Source: an uncultured Oscillospiraceae bacterium (GTDB taxonomy: Bacteria > Bacillota > Clostridia > Oscillospirales > Acutalibacteraceae). Taken from it: a DNA stretch of 62,176 nt. This document shows, piece by piece, positions 23,756 through 32,401 of the stretch (positions are counted from its first letter, which is position 1; every line of letters starts with the position of its first letter). The notes under the pieces are model-generated. The model saw only the letters and a program-made list of their open reading frames with translations, ran no database searches and was not told the DNA's origin. The translations under genes were made by a program, and so were the position numbers. The stretch is taken from contig CAJJLZ010000016.1 in NCBI GenBank assembly GCA_905192745.1, positions 1 through 62,176 of the forward strand. Reading direction: 5' to 3'.

Positions 23756-24874
23756 TCATTGACTATAATAGGCAAGCAGCAGCGCAACCACCCGGTCATA
23801 GCTGAGCACCCCGTCCTCGGTTCCCTGAATTTCCAGAAAGGTGTTGTTCACGGCGGTGGATACCTCCTGCACCTTTCCCTCAAACTGGGACCAGTATTCG
23901 CTGCGCTGATGCAGATCGGCCTTCACTCCGTCGGAGCAGCAGGCGCGGGCGGCCTTCCACATCTCCTCGTCATAGGAATACAGGGCGTTGGAACAATAAA
24001 CGTAAGCCATCAGATAGCCGGAATACCGGTAATCCGGCGACGGACTTTCAAAACAGGAGAGGCAGGCGAAAAAATTGCATTCGTCCTCCCGGGCGAAGCC
24101 GCGGGTGTGGGCCAGCTCGTGCGCCGCCGTGACCGGAATATCGCAGTCCGGCTGATCGACGTTGATGTTTCCCTCCGCGAAGAAGGGGAAATACATGCCC
24201 GTGATCTGGGTGTAGGACCACCAGTGGGACAGTTTGACCGGCTTGCCGCGGTTTACCGTTCCCCAAAGGAAGGAGTAGCGGTCGTCCAGCGCTTTGTACC
24301 CTTCTCCGGCCTGACACAAAATGTCGTTCAGGGAGGAGGAGAGGACTGTATAACCGTTTTCATCCTTCGGCAGTTCCTCCCGGGCGGCGGAGGCCTTTTG
24401 GGCGAGATCAATGCAGACCGCCTGCAGAAATTCCGGTGTTTTCTGCCCCATGTCCAGATCCATCAGTTCGGAGACCGGCAGCCGGTAAAAATTCATCCCA
24501 TGCAGCAGCATGTAGCCAAGCAGGACGAAGGAAAGAAACCAGCCCGCCGCTTTTCCGGCCCGTACCGCCGTCCAAACGCGATTTTCCGCTTTCCGGAGCC
24601 GGCGTCCCAGCTTTACCAGCAGCCCGATCAGGGCCGGCAGGGCGGCAACCGCCGCCAGCTCGGTCAGGGAGAAGGGGAACAGGGAAGAGATCATCCCCAG
24701 CGGGACGGAGATCAGCCGGAAAATGCCCCGGGCGAATACGATCTCGGTCAGCTTTGGAAAGCGGGGAAGCAGGCAGTAGAGCAGCAGGGCCGCGGCCGCC
24801 GGCAGCAGAAACAGAAAATGCCGCAAAAACCGCCCGGTTTTTCGCAGGCGCGCCCCCCGTTGCCTTTCGTCCAT
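23756..24874 (-). CDS. DUF3810-like membrane protein with HExxH zinc-protease motif
   Basis: 372 residues from ATG 24874, AGGAGG 8 nt upstream. Three hydrophobic segments lie in the first 125 residues (LPAAAALLLYCLL, LISVPLGMISSLFPFSLTEL, WFLSFVLLGYMLLHG). The rest is soluble and contains TAAHELAHTRGF followed by EDECNF, a gluzincin-like site where the two His and the downstream Glu would hold zinc. Length and layout fit DUF3810. Membrane-linked protease activity is inferred from the motif; substrate unknown. It has its own promoter. Confidence 0.85.
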   Translation of the reverse strand: MDERQRGARLRKTGRFLRHFLFLLPAAAALLLYCLLPRFPKLTEIVFARGIFRLISVPLGMISSLFPFSLTELAAVAALPALIGLLVKLGRRLRKAENRVWTAVRAGKAAGWFLSFVLLGYMLLHGMNFYRLPVSELMDLDMGQKTPEFLQAVCIDLAQKASAAREELPKDENGYTVLSSSLNDILCQAGEGYKALDDRYSFLWGTVNRGKPVKLSHWWSYTQITGMYFPFFAEGNINVDQPDCDIPVTAAHELAHTRGFAREDECNFFACLSCFESPSPDYRYSGYLMAYVYCSNALYSYDEEMWKAARACCSDGVKADLHQRSEYWSQFEGKVQEVSTAVNNTFLEIQGTEDGVLSYDRVVALLLAYYSQ

Positions 24875-24912
24875 TCTGCGGTCCTCCTTTCTGTCCACGG
24901 TGTTCGGTTTCC

Positions 24913-24941
24913 ATTATACGCGAAATCGAAGGCCTTGCCAA
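24913..24941 (-). promoter_or_regulatory. promoter of the DUF3810-like gene
   Basis: Minus-strand TTGGCA (24936-24941), 17-bp spacer, TATAAT (24913-24918). Confidence 0.8.
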
Positions 24942-24965
24942 GATGTTTGCACAGAATACAAATCC

Positions 24966-24999
24966 GCCCGGCGTTTCCCGAAAAGCAGAAACGCCGGGC
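24966..24999 (-). terminator. terminator of the phosphoribosyltransferase-like gene
   Basis: Perfect 12-bp stem (24966-24977 with 24988-24999), 10-nt loop, followed on the minus strand by GGATTTGTATTC. Confidence 0.75.
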
Positions 25000-25034
25000 A
25001 CTATTACGGTGGGGAGCCGTCGGGACCGGGCGGC

Positions 25035-25676
25035 TCAGATTTTGGAATAACCGTAGCTGTTAATGATTGCGTCAATCTTCTGCTTTCGTTTGCACTGCTC
25101 GCAGTCGGTAGAGGGGGAGGTGAGGTAGCCGGGAATATCTTCCTCGGTAAAAATGGCGTTGACCGGCAGACCGGCCGCTTCCCGGGCGGCGCTGAACACG
25201 GCGGAGATTCCGGCCAGCCGTCCGCTGTAATACTGCAGACACTCGACCGAGCGATTGATGGTTTTACCGGTTGAGACCGAGGCGATTAGCAGCAGGATAT
25301 TTTTCCCCCAGACCATTTTCTGGGTGTTGTCGCGGAAGATCATTTGGTTATTCGCGTTGGTTTCGGGGGTAAGCACACAGATGTCGCTGCCGCTGTTGAT
25401 GCTTCGTACCCCCGCGTTCGCCAGTTCCTCTGCCAGGAACGCGCCGATCATTTCGGTCCCTTCCAGACAGATGATGGTATCGATGGGGGTGGAATTCAGG
25501 TATTTCTTTGCCAGTTCGCCGGCGGCGGCCCTCGCCATTTTATGCCGGCTTTTGATGCTGGTCAGGTCAACGTAGTAGTTGACATGGGAGTGGTTGGTAG
25601 CAAAATGGCCGGGGATGATGCCGATGCGGATGTCCTTGTTGCCGCGGGCACGGATTTCCTGAATTCTGGTTTCCAT
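25035..25676 (-). CDS. phosphoribosyltransferase-fold protein with altered PRPP loop
   Basis: 213 residues resembling orotate-type phosphoribosyltransferases in length and in the central strand-loop-helix. The PRPP-binding loop at residues 127-141 reads ILLLIASVSTGKTI: the STGKT part is kept, but the two acidic residues that normally precede it (DD or ED) are replaced by AS. The N-terminal part (GHFATNHSHVNYYVD) and a C-terminal Cys pair (DCEQCKRKQ, 192-195) are distinctive. It may be a regulator or use another ligand. Its own promoter and terminator flank it. No pyrimidine gene is near. Confidence 0.75.
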   Translation of the reverse strand: METRIQEIRARGNKDIRIGIIPGHFATNHSHVNYYVDLTSIKSRHKMARAAAGELAKKYLNSTPIDTIICLEGTEMIGAFLAEELANAGVRSINSGSDICVLTPETNANNQMIFRDNTQKMVWGKNILLLIASVSTGKTINRSVECLQYYSGRLAGISAVFSAAREAAGLPVNAIFTEEDIPGYLTSPSTDCEQCKRKQKIDAIINSYGYSKI

Positions 25677-25762
25677 GTTTACTGTCCATCCCTTTCCTGC
25701 GGGAGAAGGGGGCCCACTCCGGCCTTCTCCCAGCGCCGCCGAAAAGGCGACGCTTTTTCTTT

Positions 25763-25791
25763 ATTCTACCACAAATATAAATCTTGTTCAA
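25763..25791 (-). promoter_or_regulatory. promoter of the phosphoribosyltransferase-like gene
   Basis: Minus-strand TTGAAC (25786-25791), 17-bp spacer, TAGAAT (25763-25768) preceded by TGTGG (extended -10). Confidence 0.8.
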
Positions 25792-25818
25792 TAAATTTTG
25801 TGTAGAAAAATGGGGGGC

Positions 25819-25876
25819 AAAAAACAGCCGCCGGCGGGTACGGCTATCGTTCCACACCGCCGGCGGGCTGCTTTTT
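25819..25876 (-). terminator. terminator of the serS operon
   Basis: CAGCCGCCGGCGG (25825-25837) pairs with CCGCCGGCGGGCTG (25857-25870) with one bulged G; U-runs flank it on both strands. Confidence 0.85.
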
Positions 25877-25919
25877 CACTTGTTTCCCCCCGGAGTGACG
25901 GCTGGCGACGTCGTTCGGG

Positions 25920-26030
25920 CTACCAATGCCGGGTCTTTGAGAAGGCAATGGCGCTGAACACAACGGCGACGGCCCCGGCGGCCGCGGCGCAGACGCCAAG
26001 AATAAACGAAGCGATGGAGAGTCCTTTCAT
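25920..26030 (-). CDS. 36-residue membrane peptide after metY
   Basis: Starts MKGLSIASFILGVCAAAAGA and ends SKTRHW: a single membrane helix with a basic tail. AAGGAG lies 10 nt before ATG 26030. It starts 39 nt after the sulfhydrylase stop and is followed by the operon terminator, so it is the last gene of the serine T-box operon. The ribosome site, helix and position argue for a real small gene. Role unknown; it could be a membrane partner, or a general small membrane protein. Confidence 0.6.
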   Translation of the reverse strand: MKGLSIASFILGVCAAAAGAVAVVFSAIAFSKTRHW

Positions 26031-26068
26031 AGCGGCCGTTCTCCTTTTTTCGATCTTGTAAGAAGCGG

Positions 26069-27343
26069 TTACAGCGCGGCGAGTGCCTGACGGATATCCT
26101 CGATGATGTCGTCGGGATGCTCGATCCCCACTGAAAAACGGATCAGATCGGGGGTGACACCCGCCTCGGCGAGCTGGGCGTCGCTGAGCTGGCGGTGGGT
26201 AGTGCTGGCGGGATGAAGCACGCAGGTGCGCAGATCGGCCACGTGGATGACGATCTGCGCCAGCTTCAGGTTTTCCATGAAACGGCAGGCCGCATCCCGG
26301 CCGCCCTTCACCCCGAAGGAGACCACCCCGCAGGTGCCGTGGGGCATATATTTCTGGGCGAGAGCGTGGTATTTGTTGTCCGGCAGGCCGGGGTAGCTCA
26401 CCCAGGTGACCTGATCGTGACCCTGCAGGTATTCCGCCACCTTCTGCGCATTGGAGCAGTGCCGTTCCATCCGCAGGTGGAGGGTGTCGATCCCCTGACT
26501 GAGCAGGAAGGCGTTCTGCGGGCTGGGGGTGACCCCGAGATCCCGCATCAGATGGGTGCGGCATTTGGTGATGTACGCGGCCTTCCCGAACGCTTCGGTG
26601 TAGGTGATGCCGTGATAGGTTTCGTCCGGGGTGGTCAGGCCGGGAAACTTGTCGTTCTGCGTCCAGTCAAAATTGCCGCTGTCCACGATTACGCCGCCCA
26701 GCGCGGTGGCGTGGCCGTCCAGATATTTCGAGGTGGAGTGGACGACGATGTCCGCCCCGAATTCAAAGGGCCGGCAGTTCACCGGAGTGGGGAAGGTGTT
26801 GTCCACGATCAGCGGCACGCCGTGGGCGTGGGCGGCGCGGGCGTACATCTCGATATCCAGCACGCACAGCCCGGGATTGGACAGCGTTTCGCCGAACAGC
26901 AGCTTGGTGTTGGGGCGGAACGCGGCGTTCAGCGCCGCTTCGTCCGCGTCCGGATCGACAAAGGTCACGTCGATGCCCATTTCCCGCATGGTTTTATTGA
27001 ACAGATTAAAGGTGCCGCCGTAGATGGCGATGGCGCTGACGATGTGATCGCCGCTGTGGGCGATGTTCAGCACCGAAGTGAGGGAGGCGGCCTGCCCGGC
27101 GGAGGTCAGCAGCGCGCCTGCGCCGCCTTCCAGCGCGGCGATTTTCGCTTCCACCGCGTTGGTAGTCGGGTTGGAGAGGCGGGTGTAGAAATCCCCGCCG
27201 ATTTTCAGATCAAACAGGTCGCCGAGCGTCTGGGCGCTGTCGTATTTAAAGGTCGTACTCTGCACGATCGGGAGAACCCGCGGTTCCCCGTTTCTGGGCT
27301 TCCAGCCTTCCTGAATGCATTTGGTGTCGATATGCCATTCCAT
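26069..27343 (-). CDS. metY: O-acetylhomoserine (thiol)-lyase
   Basis: 424 residues, the usual length. The PLP enzyme joins sulfide or methanethiol to O-acetylhomoserine to give homocysteine or methionine. The Cys/Met metabolism PLP signature includes the lysine in HSTSKYLDGHATALGG; SNPTTNAVEAKIAALEGG and ETLSNPGLCVLDI are also typical. AAAGGA stands 10 nt before the ATG. The gene starts 36 nt after the serS stop with no visible promoter or hairpin between, so it should share the serine T-box. Whether it acts on O-acetylserine as well cannot be told from sequence. Confidence 0.93.
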   Translation of the reverse strand: MEWHIDTKCIQEGWKPRNGEPRVLPIVQSTTFKYDSAQTLGDLFDLKIGGDFYTRLSNPTTNAVEAKIAALEGGAGALLTSAGQAASLTSVLNIAHSGDHIVSAIAIYGGTFNLFNKTMREMGIDVTFVDPDADEAALNAAFRPNTKLLFGETLSNPGLCVLDIEMYARAAHAHGVPLIVDNTFPTPVNCRPFEFGADIVVHSTSKYLDGHATALGGVIVDSGNFDWTQNDKFPGLTTPDETYHGITYTEAFGKAAYITKCRTHLMRDLGVTPSPQNAFLLSQGIDTLHLRMERHCSNAQKVAEYLQGHDQVTWVSYPGLPDNKYHALAQKYMPHGTCGVVSFGVKGGRDAACRFMENLKLAQIVIHVADLRTCVLHPASTTHRQLSDAQLAEAGVTPDLIRFSVGIEHPDDIIEDIRQALAAL

Positions 27344-27379
27344 GACAGTTTCATCCTTTCCGATTCCGTCGTTTTTGGT

Positions 27380-28657
27380 TTAGCCGATATGGTCCTTGCC
27401 CCCCATATACATTCGCAGGGGTTCGGGGATACGAATGGTTCCGTCCGCCTGCAGGTTGTTTTCGAGGAAAGCGATCAGCATACGGGGCGGCGCGACCACG
27501 GTGTTGTTCAGGGTATGGGGGAACCAGGTTCCCTTTTCGCCCCGCACCCGGATGCCCAGACGGCGGGCCTGCGCGTCTCCGAGGTTGGAGCAGCTGCCCA
27601 CTTCAAAATATTTCTTCTGACGGGGGGACCAGGCTTCCACGTCCACGCTTTTGACCTTGAGGTCGGCCAGATCGCCCGAGCAGCATTCCAGCGTCCGCAC
27701 CGGGATATCCATCGAGCGGAAGAAATCCACCGTGTTGGTATACAGCTTTTTAAACCAGTCCATGCTGTCCTCCGGACGGCAGACCACGATCATTTCCTGC
27801 TTCTCGAACTGATGGATACGGTACACGCCCCGTTCCTCGATGCCGTGGGCGCCTACCTCCTTGCGGAAGCAGGGGGAATAGCTGGTCAGGGTCTGGGGCA
27901 GATCGGTTTCCTCCAGCACGGTGTCGATGAATTTGCCGATCATGGAATGCTCGCTGGTGCCGATCAGGTAGAGGTCCTCGCCCTCGATCTTATACATCAT
28001 GCCTTCCATTTCGGCAAAGCTCATCACCCCGGTAACCACGTCGCTGCGGATCATGAAGGGGGGGACGTAATAGGTGAAGCCGCGGTCGATCATGAAATCC
28101 CGGGCATAGGAGAGGATGCCGCTGTGCAGGCGGGCGATATCCCCTTTCAAATAGTAAAAGCCGTTGCCGCTGGTTTTCCGGGCGCTGTCCAGATCAATGC
28201 CGTCCAGCCGTTCCATGATGTCCACATGATAGGGCACCTCGAAATCCGGGACCGCCGGTTCCCCGAAGCGCTCCACCTCCACATTTTCGCTGTCGTCCTT
28301 CCCGATCGGGACGGATTCGTCGATCAGATTCGGGATGACCAGCATCCGCTCCCGGATTTTGGCGGTGAGCTCGTCCTCCTTCTTCTCCAGCTCGTCCAGT
28401 TCCTGCGCGATGGCGGCGACTTCCGCCTTTTTCTGCTCGGCTTCCTCCCGCAGGCCCCGGCCCATCAGGCCGCCGATCTCCTTGCTGACCACCTTGCGCT
28501 TGTTCCGCAGGGCGTCCCCCTGCGCTTTCGCGTCCCGGAACTCCCGGTCAAAGGCGACCACTTCGTCCACCAGAGGCAGCTTCTCGTCCTGAAATTTTTT
28601 GCGGATGTTTTCCTTAACCCGCTCCGGTTCGGTTCGCAGCAGATGAATATCCAGCAT
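27380..28657 (-). CDS. serS: seryl-tRNA synthetase
   Basis: 425 residues, class II enzyme charging tRNA-Ser. The N-terminal coiled-coil arm (about residues 30-105) and catalytic motifs are present: motif 2 FRKEVGAHGIEERGVYRIHQ and motif 3 near the end (PPRMLIAFLENNLQ). Start ATG 28657 with AAGGAGG 8 nt upstream; the longer frame to 28729 enters the leader terminator and is rejected. A T-box leader precedes it, and metY follows in the same operon. Confidence 0.97.
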   Translation of the reverse strand: MLDIHLLRTEPERVKENIRKKFQDEKLPLVDEVVAFDREFRDAKAQGDALRNKRKVVSKEIGGLMGRGLREEAEQKKAEVAAIAQELDELEKKEDELTAKIRERMLVIPNLIDESVPIGKDDSENVEVERFGEPAVPDFEVPYHVDIMERLDGIDLDSARKTSGNGFYYLKGDIARLHSGILSYARDFMIDRGFTYYVPPFMIRSDVVTGVMSFAEMEGMMYKIEGEDLYLIGTSEHSMIGKFIDTVLEETDLPQTLTSYSPCFRKEVGAHGIEERGVYRIHQFEKQEMIVVCRPEDSMDWFKKLYTNTVDFFRSMDIPVRTLECCSGDLADLKVKSVDVEAWSPRQKKYFEVGSCSNLGDAQARRLGIRVRGEKGTWFPHTLNNTVVAPPRMLIAFLENNLQADGTIRIPEPLRMYMGGKDHIG

Positions 28658-28698
28658 TTGTATGTCCTCCTTTTGTGTTTTCACAGTCTTCGGCGCGT

Positions 28699-28961
28699 TA
28701 AAAAACGCGGAGCGTTTCCTCCCCTGCATGGGACGGAAAGCTCCGCGTTGCCACCCAAATTACCGCCGCCCGGAAGGCTCCCCTCCGGATCGCCCGGCGA
28801 TCCCTTTCCGGCGCGGTAAAGGGCGCCCCCCTTCCGGCTCCTCGCCGGCCGCTCGAAAAGCGGAAACAGCCGGACGGACCGCCGGTTTTCACCTTCCACC
28901 GGCTCTCTGAACGCCCGCAACGGCCTTTTCTTTTCGTTCCGCCGACGGAGGGAAAATCCGT
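28699..28961 (-). promoter_or_regulatory. T-box riboswitch leader (serine) of serS
   Basis: The minus strand carries the T-box sequence AATTTGGGTGGCAACGCGG (28743-28761), close to the family consensus. It is followed by a terminator hairpin: AACGCGGAGC pairs with GCTCCGCGTT (28740-28749 with 28704-28713), then a U-run (28699-28705). Further upstream is the stem I signature CAGAGAGCCGGTGG with GGTGAAAACCGG. Uncharged tRNA would pair with the bulge and favour the antiterminator. A UCC triplet after stem I (in GTTTCCGC) could be the serine specifier; that assignment is tentative. Confidence 0.92.
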
Positions 28962-28992
28962 CCGCCGGCTGCGCGCTTTTGGCTTTTTCCCT

Positions 28993-29021
28993 ATTTTACC
29001 CCATCCCGGCGCATTTTTCAA
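28993..29021 (-). promoter_or_regulatory. serS operon promoter
   Basis: Minus-strand TTGAAA (29016-29021), 17-bp spacer, TAAAAT (28993-28998), about 20 nt before the start of the T-box leader. Confidence 0.8.
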
Positions 29022-29046
29022 GGCCCTTTTTCGGCGTTTTCAGCGT

Positions 29047-29538
29047 TTAAGCGTTCAGCAGATAGAAGCCAAGATTCAGATAGGCGGCGTACAGCGTCCA
29101 GAGCAGGTAGGGAATCATCAGCCAATAGGCGGGGCGGCTGATGTGCCGGAAGCCGGACAGGGTCAGCGTGACCAGTGCGATCAGGAACAGCAGCCAGAAA
29201 AAGGCAAAGAGACGCCACTCCAGCCGGAAGAAGAAAAAGGGCCAGAGGATGTTCACCAGCAGCTGGAACAGGTACATCCGCAGCACCCGCAATCCGTCGA
29301 TGTCGTTGGCGTTCCAGACCAGATAGGCCGCGAAGCCCATCAGCAAATAAAGAATGGTCCACACAATGGGGAAGGCGGCGGCGGGCGGCGTGAGCGGAGG
29401 TTTTGCCAGCTCGTCGAAGCCGCCGGTTCCGCCCAGCAGTCCGCCCAGCAGCCCCGCGCCGAGGGTGAGCGCTTCGAAGAACAGAAAGGCCCGCAGGGAG
29501 AAGGGATTGCGGGCGGTTTTGGCAGGGGAAGAGATCAT
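29047..29538 (-). CDS. tspO: TspO/MBR family membrane protein
   Basis: 163 residues, five membrane helices, the standard TspO length. Family marks: KPPLTPPAAAFPIVWTILYL, YLFQLLVNILWPFFFF and IPYLLWTLYAAYLNLGFYLL. TspO proteins bind porphyrins and sterol-like ligands and are linked to stress responses. ATG 29538 (MISSPAK) follows GGAG and GAGG; an extension to 29634 is hydrophilic and unlikely. It is flanked by the serS promoter and an exporter terminator and seems to be a lone gene. Confidence 0.92.
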   Translation of the reverse strand: MISSPAKTARNPFSLRAFLFFEALTLGAGLLGGLLGGTGGFDELAKPPLTPPAAAFPIVWTILYLLMGFAAYLVWNANDIDGLRVLRMYLFQLLVNILWPFFFFRLEWRLFAFFWLLFLIALVTLTLSGFRHISRPAYWLMIPYLLWTLYAAYLNLGFYLLNA

Positions 29539-29696
29539 AATCGGCCTCGTTTCTCCGCCGCATTTCTGTCGGACGGCCTCCCCCGGCGGCGGAAGAAAGA
29601 GGCCGGGCCGGACGTGGTATCGTCCGGCGTTCAATAAAGAGTATGCCCGGCCGATGGAAAATATTTTTCTGTCCGGGCATTTCAGAAAGAATATTT

Positions 29697-29742
29697 CTAT
29701 AAAAACCGGCGCGCCGTTTCCCTTTCGGGAACAGCGCGCCGG
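29697..29742 (-). terminator. terminator of the ABC exporter operon
   Basis: ACCGGCGCGC (29704-29713) pairs with GCGCGCCGGT (29733-29742); an inner TTCCC/GGGAA extends it. Minus-strand RNA then reads TTTTTATAG. Confidence 0.88.
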
Positions 29743-29761
29743 TCGATTCGGAAGAGGAAGA

Positions 29762-32401
29762 TCACAGATTTTCGTTTTTCAGCGCGTCCACAATGTTTTC
29801 CTTCCGCACCTTGGACATGGCGTACATCATGGTGATAAAGACGATCAGGAAAACGCCGGCCACACAGAACAGGACGTGCATCCACGGGATATGGAAGGCC
29901 ATCCCGATCCCCTGAATCATCGATCGATAGATCAGCCAGGCGACCAGCAGAGAGAGGGGAAGGCCATACAGCAGGGCCTTCAGCCCGTAGAACAGGCACT
30001 CGAAATTAATCATCCGGTTGAAGCCGCCGTCGGTCATTCCAACCGATTTCAGCATGGCGAACTCCCGGCGGCGGAGATTGACGTTGGTGGAGATGGTGTT
30101 GAATACGTTGGCCACCGTAATCAGGGAGATCAGGACGATGAAGCCGTAGCTGAACACGTTGACCACCAGAACCAGATTACGGTTCAACTGGATCATTTCC
30201 TGAACGTTGTAGGTGGATACGCCGGCGTATCCCATCCCCTGGATTGTCTGGTCGATCTTCTTTTCCAGCGCCCCGGCCTTGTCGGCGGCGAGCACCAGAA
30301 TGTCGCTGCTGCGGGCGTCGCCCTTAAAGGCTCCGAACCGGGCGTCGAAGACCTCGTCCGATAAAATGACGGAAAAGGTAGAGGGGATGCCCTGATATTC
30401 GTCTACGCCGAGCGGCGCTTCCCCTGCAATTGCCGTCAAGGCAAGAACCGCTTTCCCTGTTTCTCCGGGATTCTCCCCGGATTCGTCTGCCTGGGACGAA
30501 CCGTAAAGCGTTACCGGTTCCTTCGGCAGACCGGTCAGCAGCCTGTCGGTCTGGAGCTGGCCGTTTTCGTTGAAATACCGCTGCTTGACCAGCACAATGC
30601 CGCGGGGATGGGCGGGATCGGTATAGTCCGCTTCCTTCAGACCCAGCTTGTCGAGATATGTGCGGAAGGTTTTCTCTCCCACCGCGAAAGCCGTATAATT
30701 CAGCGTGGCGGTTCCGTCGTCGCTGGTCCGGATCAGGGGGTCGTCCCCTTTCAGCAGGTCGGAGCGTATCAACGACGCGGGAAGATCGGCAAAGCCGTTC
30801 ACGGAACGCACCACCGACCAGTCCTTCACCCCGTCCAGCGCGGTGATGGCGTTCACAATCTGGGATTGCTTCTCCTCTTCAAAAGAATGCAGTCCCACAG
30901 CCAGATCATAGTTGGGCGCGTCGTAGGCGCCGGTGGTTCCTTCGTGCATATACAGGGAGAAGGTAGAGGCGGAAAGGAAAAGCACAATACTGATTACCAG
31001 TGAAAAGACGGTGGCGCGGTAGCGGCGGCGATTCCGCTTGAAATTCTTCATCGCCAGATCGCCCTCGATCCCGAACAGCTTTCGGGTCAGACGGGAGGTC
31101 TTGACCTGTTTGCCCCGGATCCGCACCTCGCCCGTCTGGCGGATCGCCTCGATGGGAGAAACACGGGCGGCCCGCCGGGCGGGGATCCAGGCCGAAATCA
31201 GGACGGTGAGGAAGCCGACCGCCGCGGCGGTGATGACCGCGGGAACCGAAACCGACAGGGTGAAGTCCACCGCCTGTGCGCTGCCGTTGAAGAAGGAATG
31301 GAACACGTCCTTCAGCAGATACAGGGTTACGCCGATGCCGCCGATACCGGACAGGATGCCGAGCGGGATGCCGATGATGCTGATGAAGCCGGCTTCAAAA
31401 AAGAGGGAATTGCGAATCTGGCGGGAGGTGGCCCCCACCCCGGCCAGCATCCCGAACTGCTTGAACCGTTCGCTTACCGAGATGGCGAAGGCGTTGTAGA
31501 TCAGGGAGATTGACCCGATCATAATCAGGGCGATCAGGATGGCGCCCATGCTGTAGAGAATGGCGTTGAATCCGGCCCGCACCCCGACCCCCATATAGTC
31601 CAGCAGATCGTTGTGCAGGGAGTAGGCGCTGGTGTCCAGCCCGTGTTCGGCCAGCAGGGCTTCGGGAAGCTTGGCGGCGTCCCGGGCGTTCTTTGCGGTG
31701 AAGGCGAGGGTCACCGGGTCGCTGTCGGAGAGGGCCGCCGTGTCCAGAGCGGAAACGGCGGTGTAGCCGGGAGCGGAGTACCCTTCATAATCCGGCCGCC
31801 GGATGATGCCGACGATGGTGTAGGTGCGCGTCCCGCGTACCTTCAGCTCTTCGGGAAACTCGTCCGGCAGACAGGGGTTGTTCTGACCGAGCTTGCCGGA
31901 CGCCTCTTCCCCGACGAGATAGCGGTCGCCGATTTCCAGCGTCAGGGTGTCGCCGACCTTCAGCTCCACTCCGCCGTTGGTGGAGGCGTGCTCCGGAACC
32001 GCCAGTTCTTCCGGCGACTGGGGCAGACGCCCGGTGAGCGTCTGGATGCCGTACAGCTCGATGGCGGAGGCGTCCAGCTCGTCGATGTAAAGATAAGGCT
32101 TGTTGGGATTGAGCGAGCCTTCCAGCGCCGCATAGCCCGTCTCATGCCGCAGTCCGGTAATTTCCAGCTTCTCATTGCCCGACTCGTTCCGGGCGACGGA
32201 CCAGGGAACGGCGTTGATTGACGCCTGCCAGGGTCCCGCTTTGCCGATAACCGAGTTGACCATCAGCGCCTGCATGCTGGAGATGAAAGTAGTGACCGCC
32301 GTAATCATCGCCGCCGACAGAATGACGCCGATGATGGTGACAATGGTGCGGGTCCTGTTCTTTTTCAGAGTCTTGAGGGTGACTTTGTTGACGATGTTCA
32401 T
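29762..32401 (-). CDS. FtsX-type ABC transporter permease (MacB-like)
   Basis: 879 residues with two FtsX cores: one near residues 280-430 (IALIMIGSISLIYNAFAISV, then SERFKQFGMLAGVGATSRQI), the other near the C terminus (RRREFAMLKSVGMTDGGFNRM). A helix at each core start and large extracytoplasmic regions fit type VII exporters that act on lipids, lipoproteins or peptides rather than carrying cargo through a pore. The start overlaps the ATPase stop (ATGA). Next to it lies a two-component system, an arrangement well known for antimicrobial-peptide response modules. Substrate unknown. Confidence 0.92.
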   Translation of the reverse strand: MNIVNKVTLKTLKKNRTRTIVTIIGVILSAAMITAVTTFISSMQALMVNSVIGKAGPWQASINAVPWSVARNESGNEKLEITGLRHETGYAALEGSLNPNKPYLYIDELDASAIELYGIQTLTGRLPQSPEELAVPEHASTNGGVELKVGDTLTLEIGDRYLVGEEASGKLGQNNPCLPDEFPEELKVRGTRTYTIVGIIRRPDYEGYSAPGYTAVSALDTAALSDSDPVTLAFTAKNARDAAKLPEALLAEHGLDTSAYSLHNDLLDYMGVGVRAGFNAILYSMGAILIALIMIGSISLIYNAFAISVSERFKQFGMLAGVGATSRQIRNSLFFEAGFISIIGIPLGILSGIGGIGVTLYLLKDVFHSFFNGSAQAVDFTLSVSVPAVITAAAVGFLTVLISAWIPARRAARVSPIEAIRQTGEVRIRGKQVKTSRLTRKLFGIEGDLAMKNFKRNRRRYRATVFSLVISIVLFLSASTFSLYMHEGTTGAYDAPNYDLAVGLHSFEEEKQSQIVNAITALDGVKDWSVVRSVNGFADLPASLIRSDLLKGDDPLIRTSDDGTATLNYTAFAVGEKTFRTYLDKLGLKEADYTDPAHPRGIVLVKQRYFNENGQLQTDRLLTGLPKEPVTLYGSSQADESGENPGETGKAVLALTAIAGEAPLGVDEYQGIPSTFSVILSDEVFDARFGAFKGDARSSDILVLAADKAGALEKKIDQTIQGMGYAGVSTYNVQEMIQLNRNLVLVVNVFSYGFIVLISLITVANVFNTISTNVNLRRREFAMLKSVGMTDGGFNRMINFECLFYGLKALLYGLPLSLLVAWLIYRSMIQGIGMAFHIPWMHVLFCVAGVFLIVFITMMYAMSKVRKENIVDALKNENL

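Noticed and set aside
26195..28819. 874-codon plus-strand frame opposite metY and serS
   Set aside because: Shadow of two well-defined enzymes and of the T-box leader.
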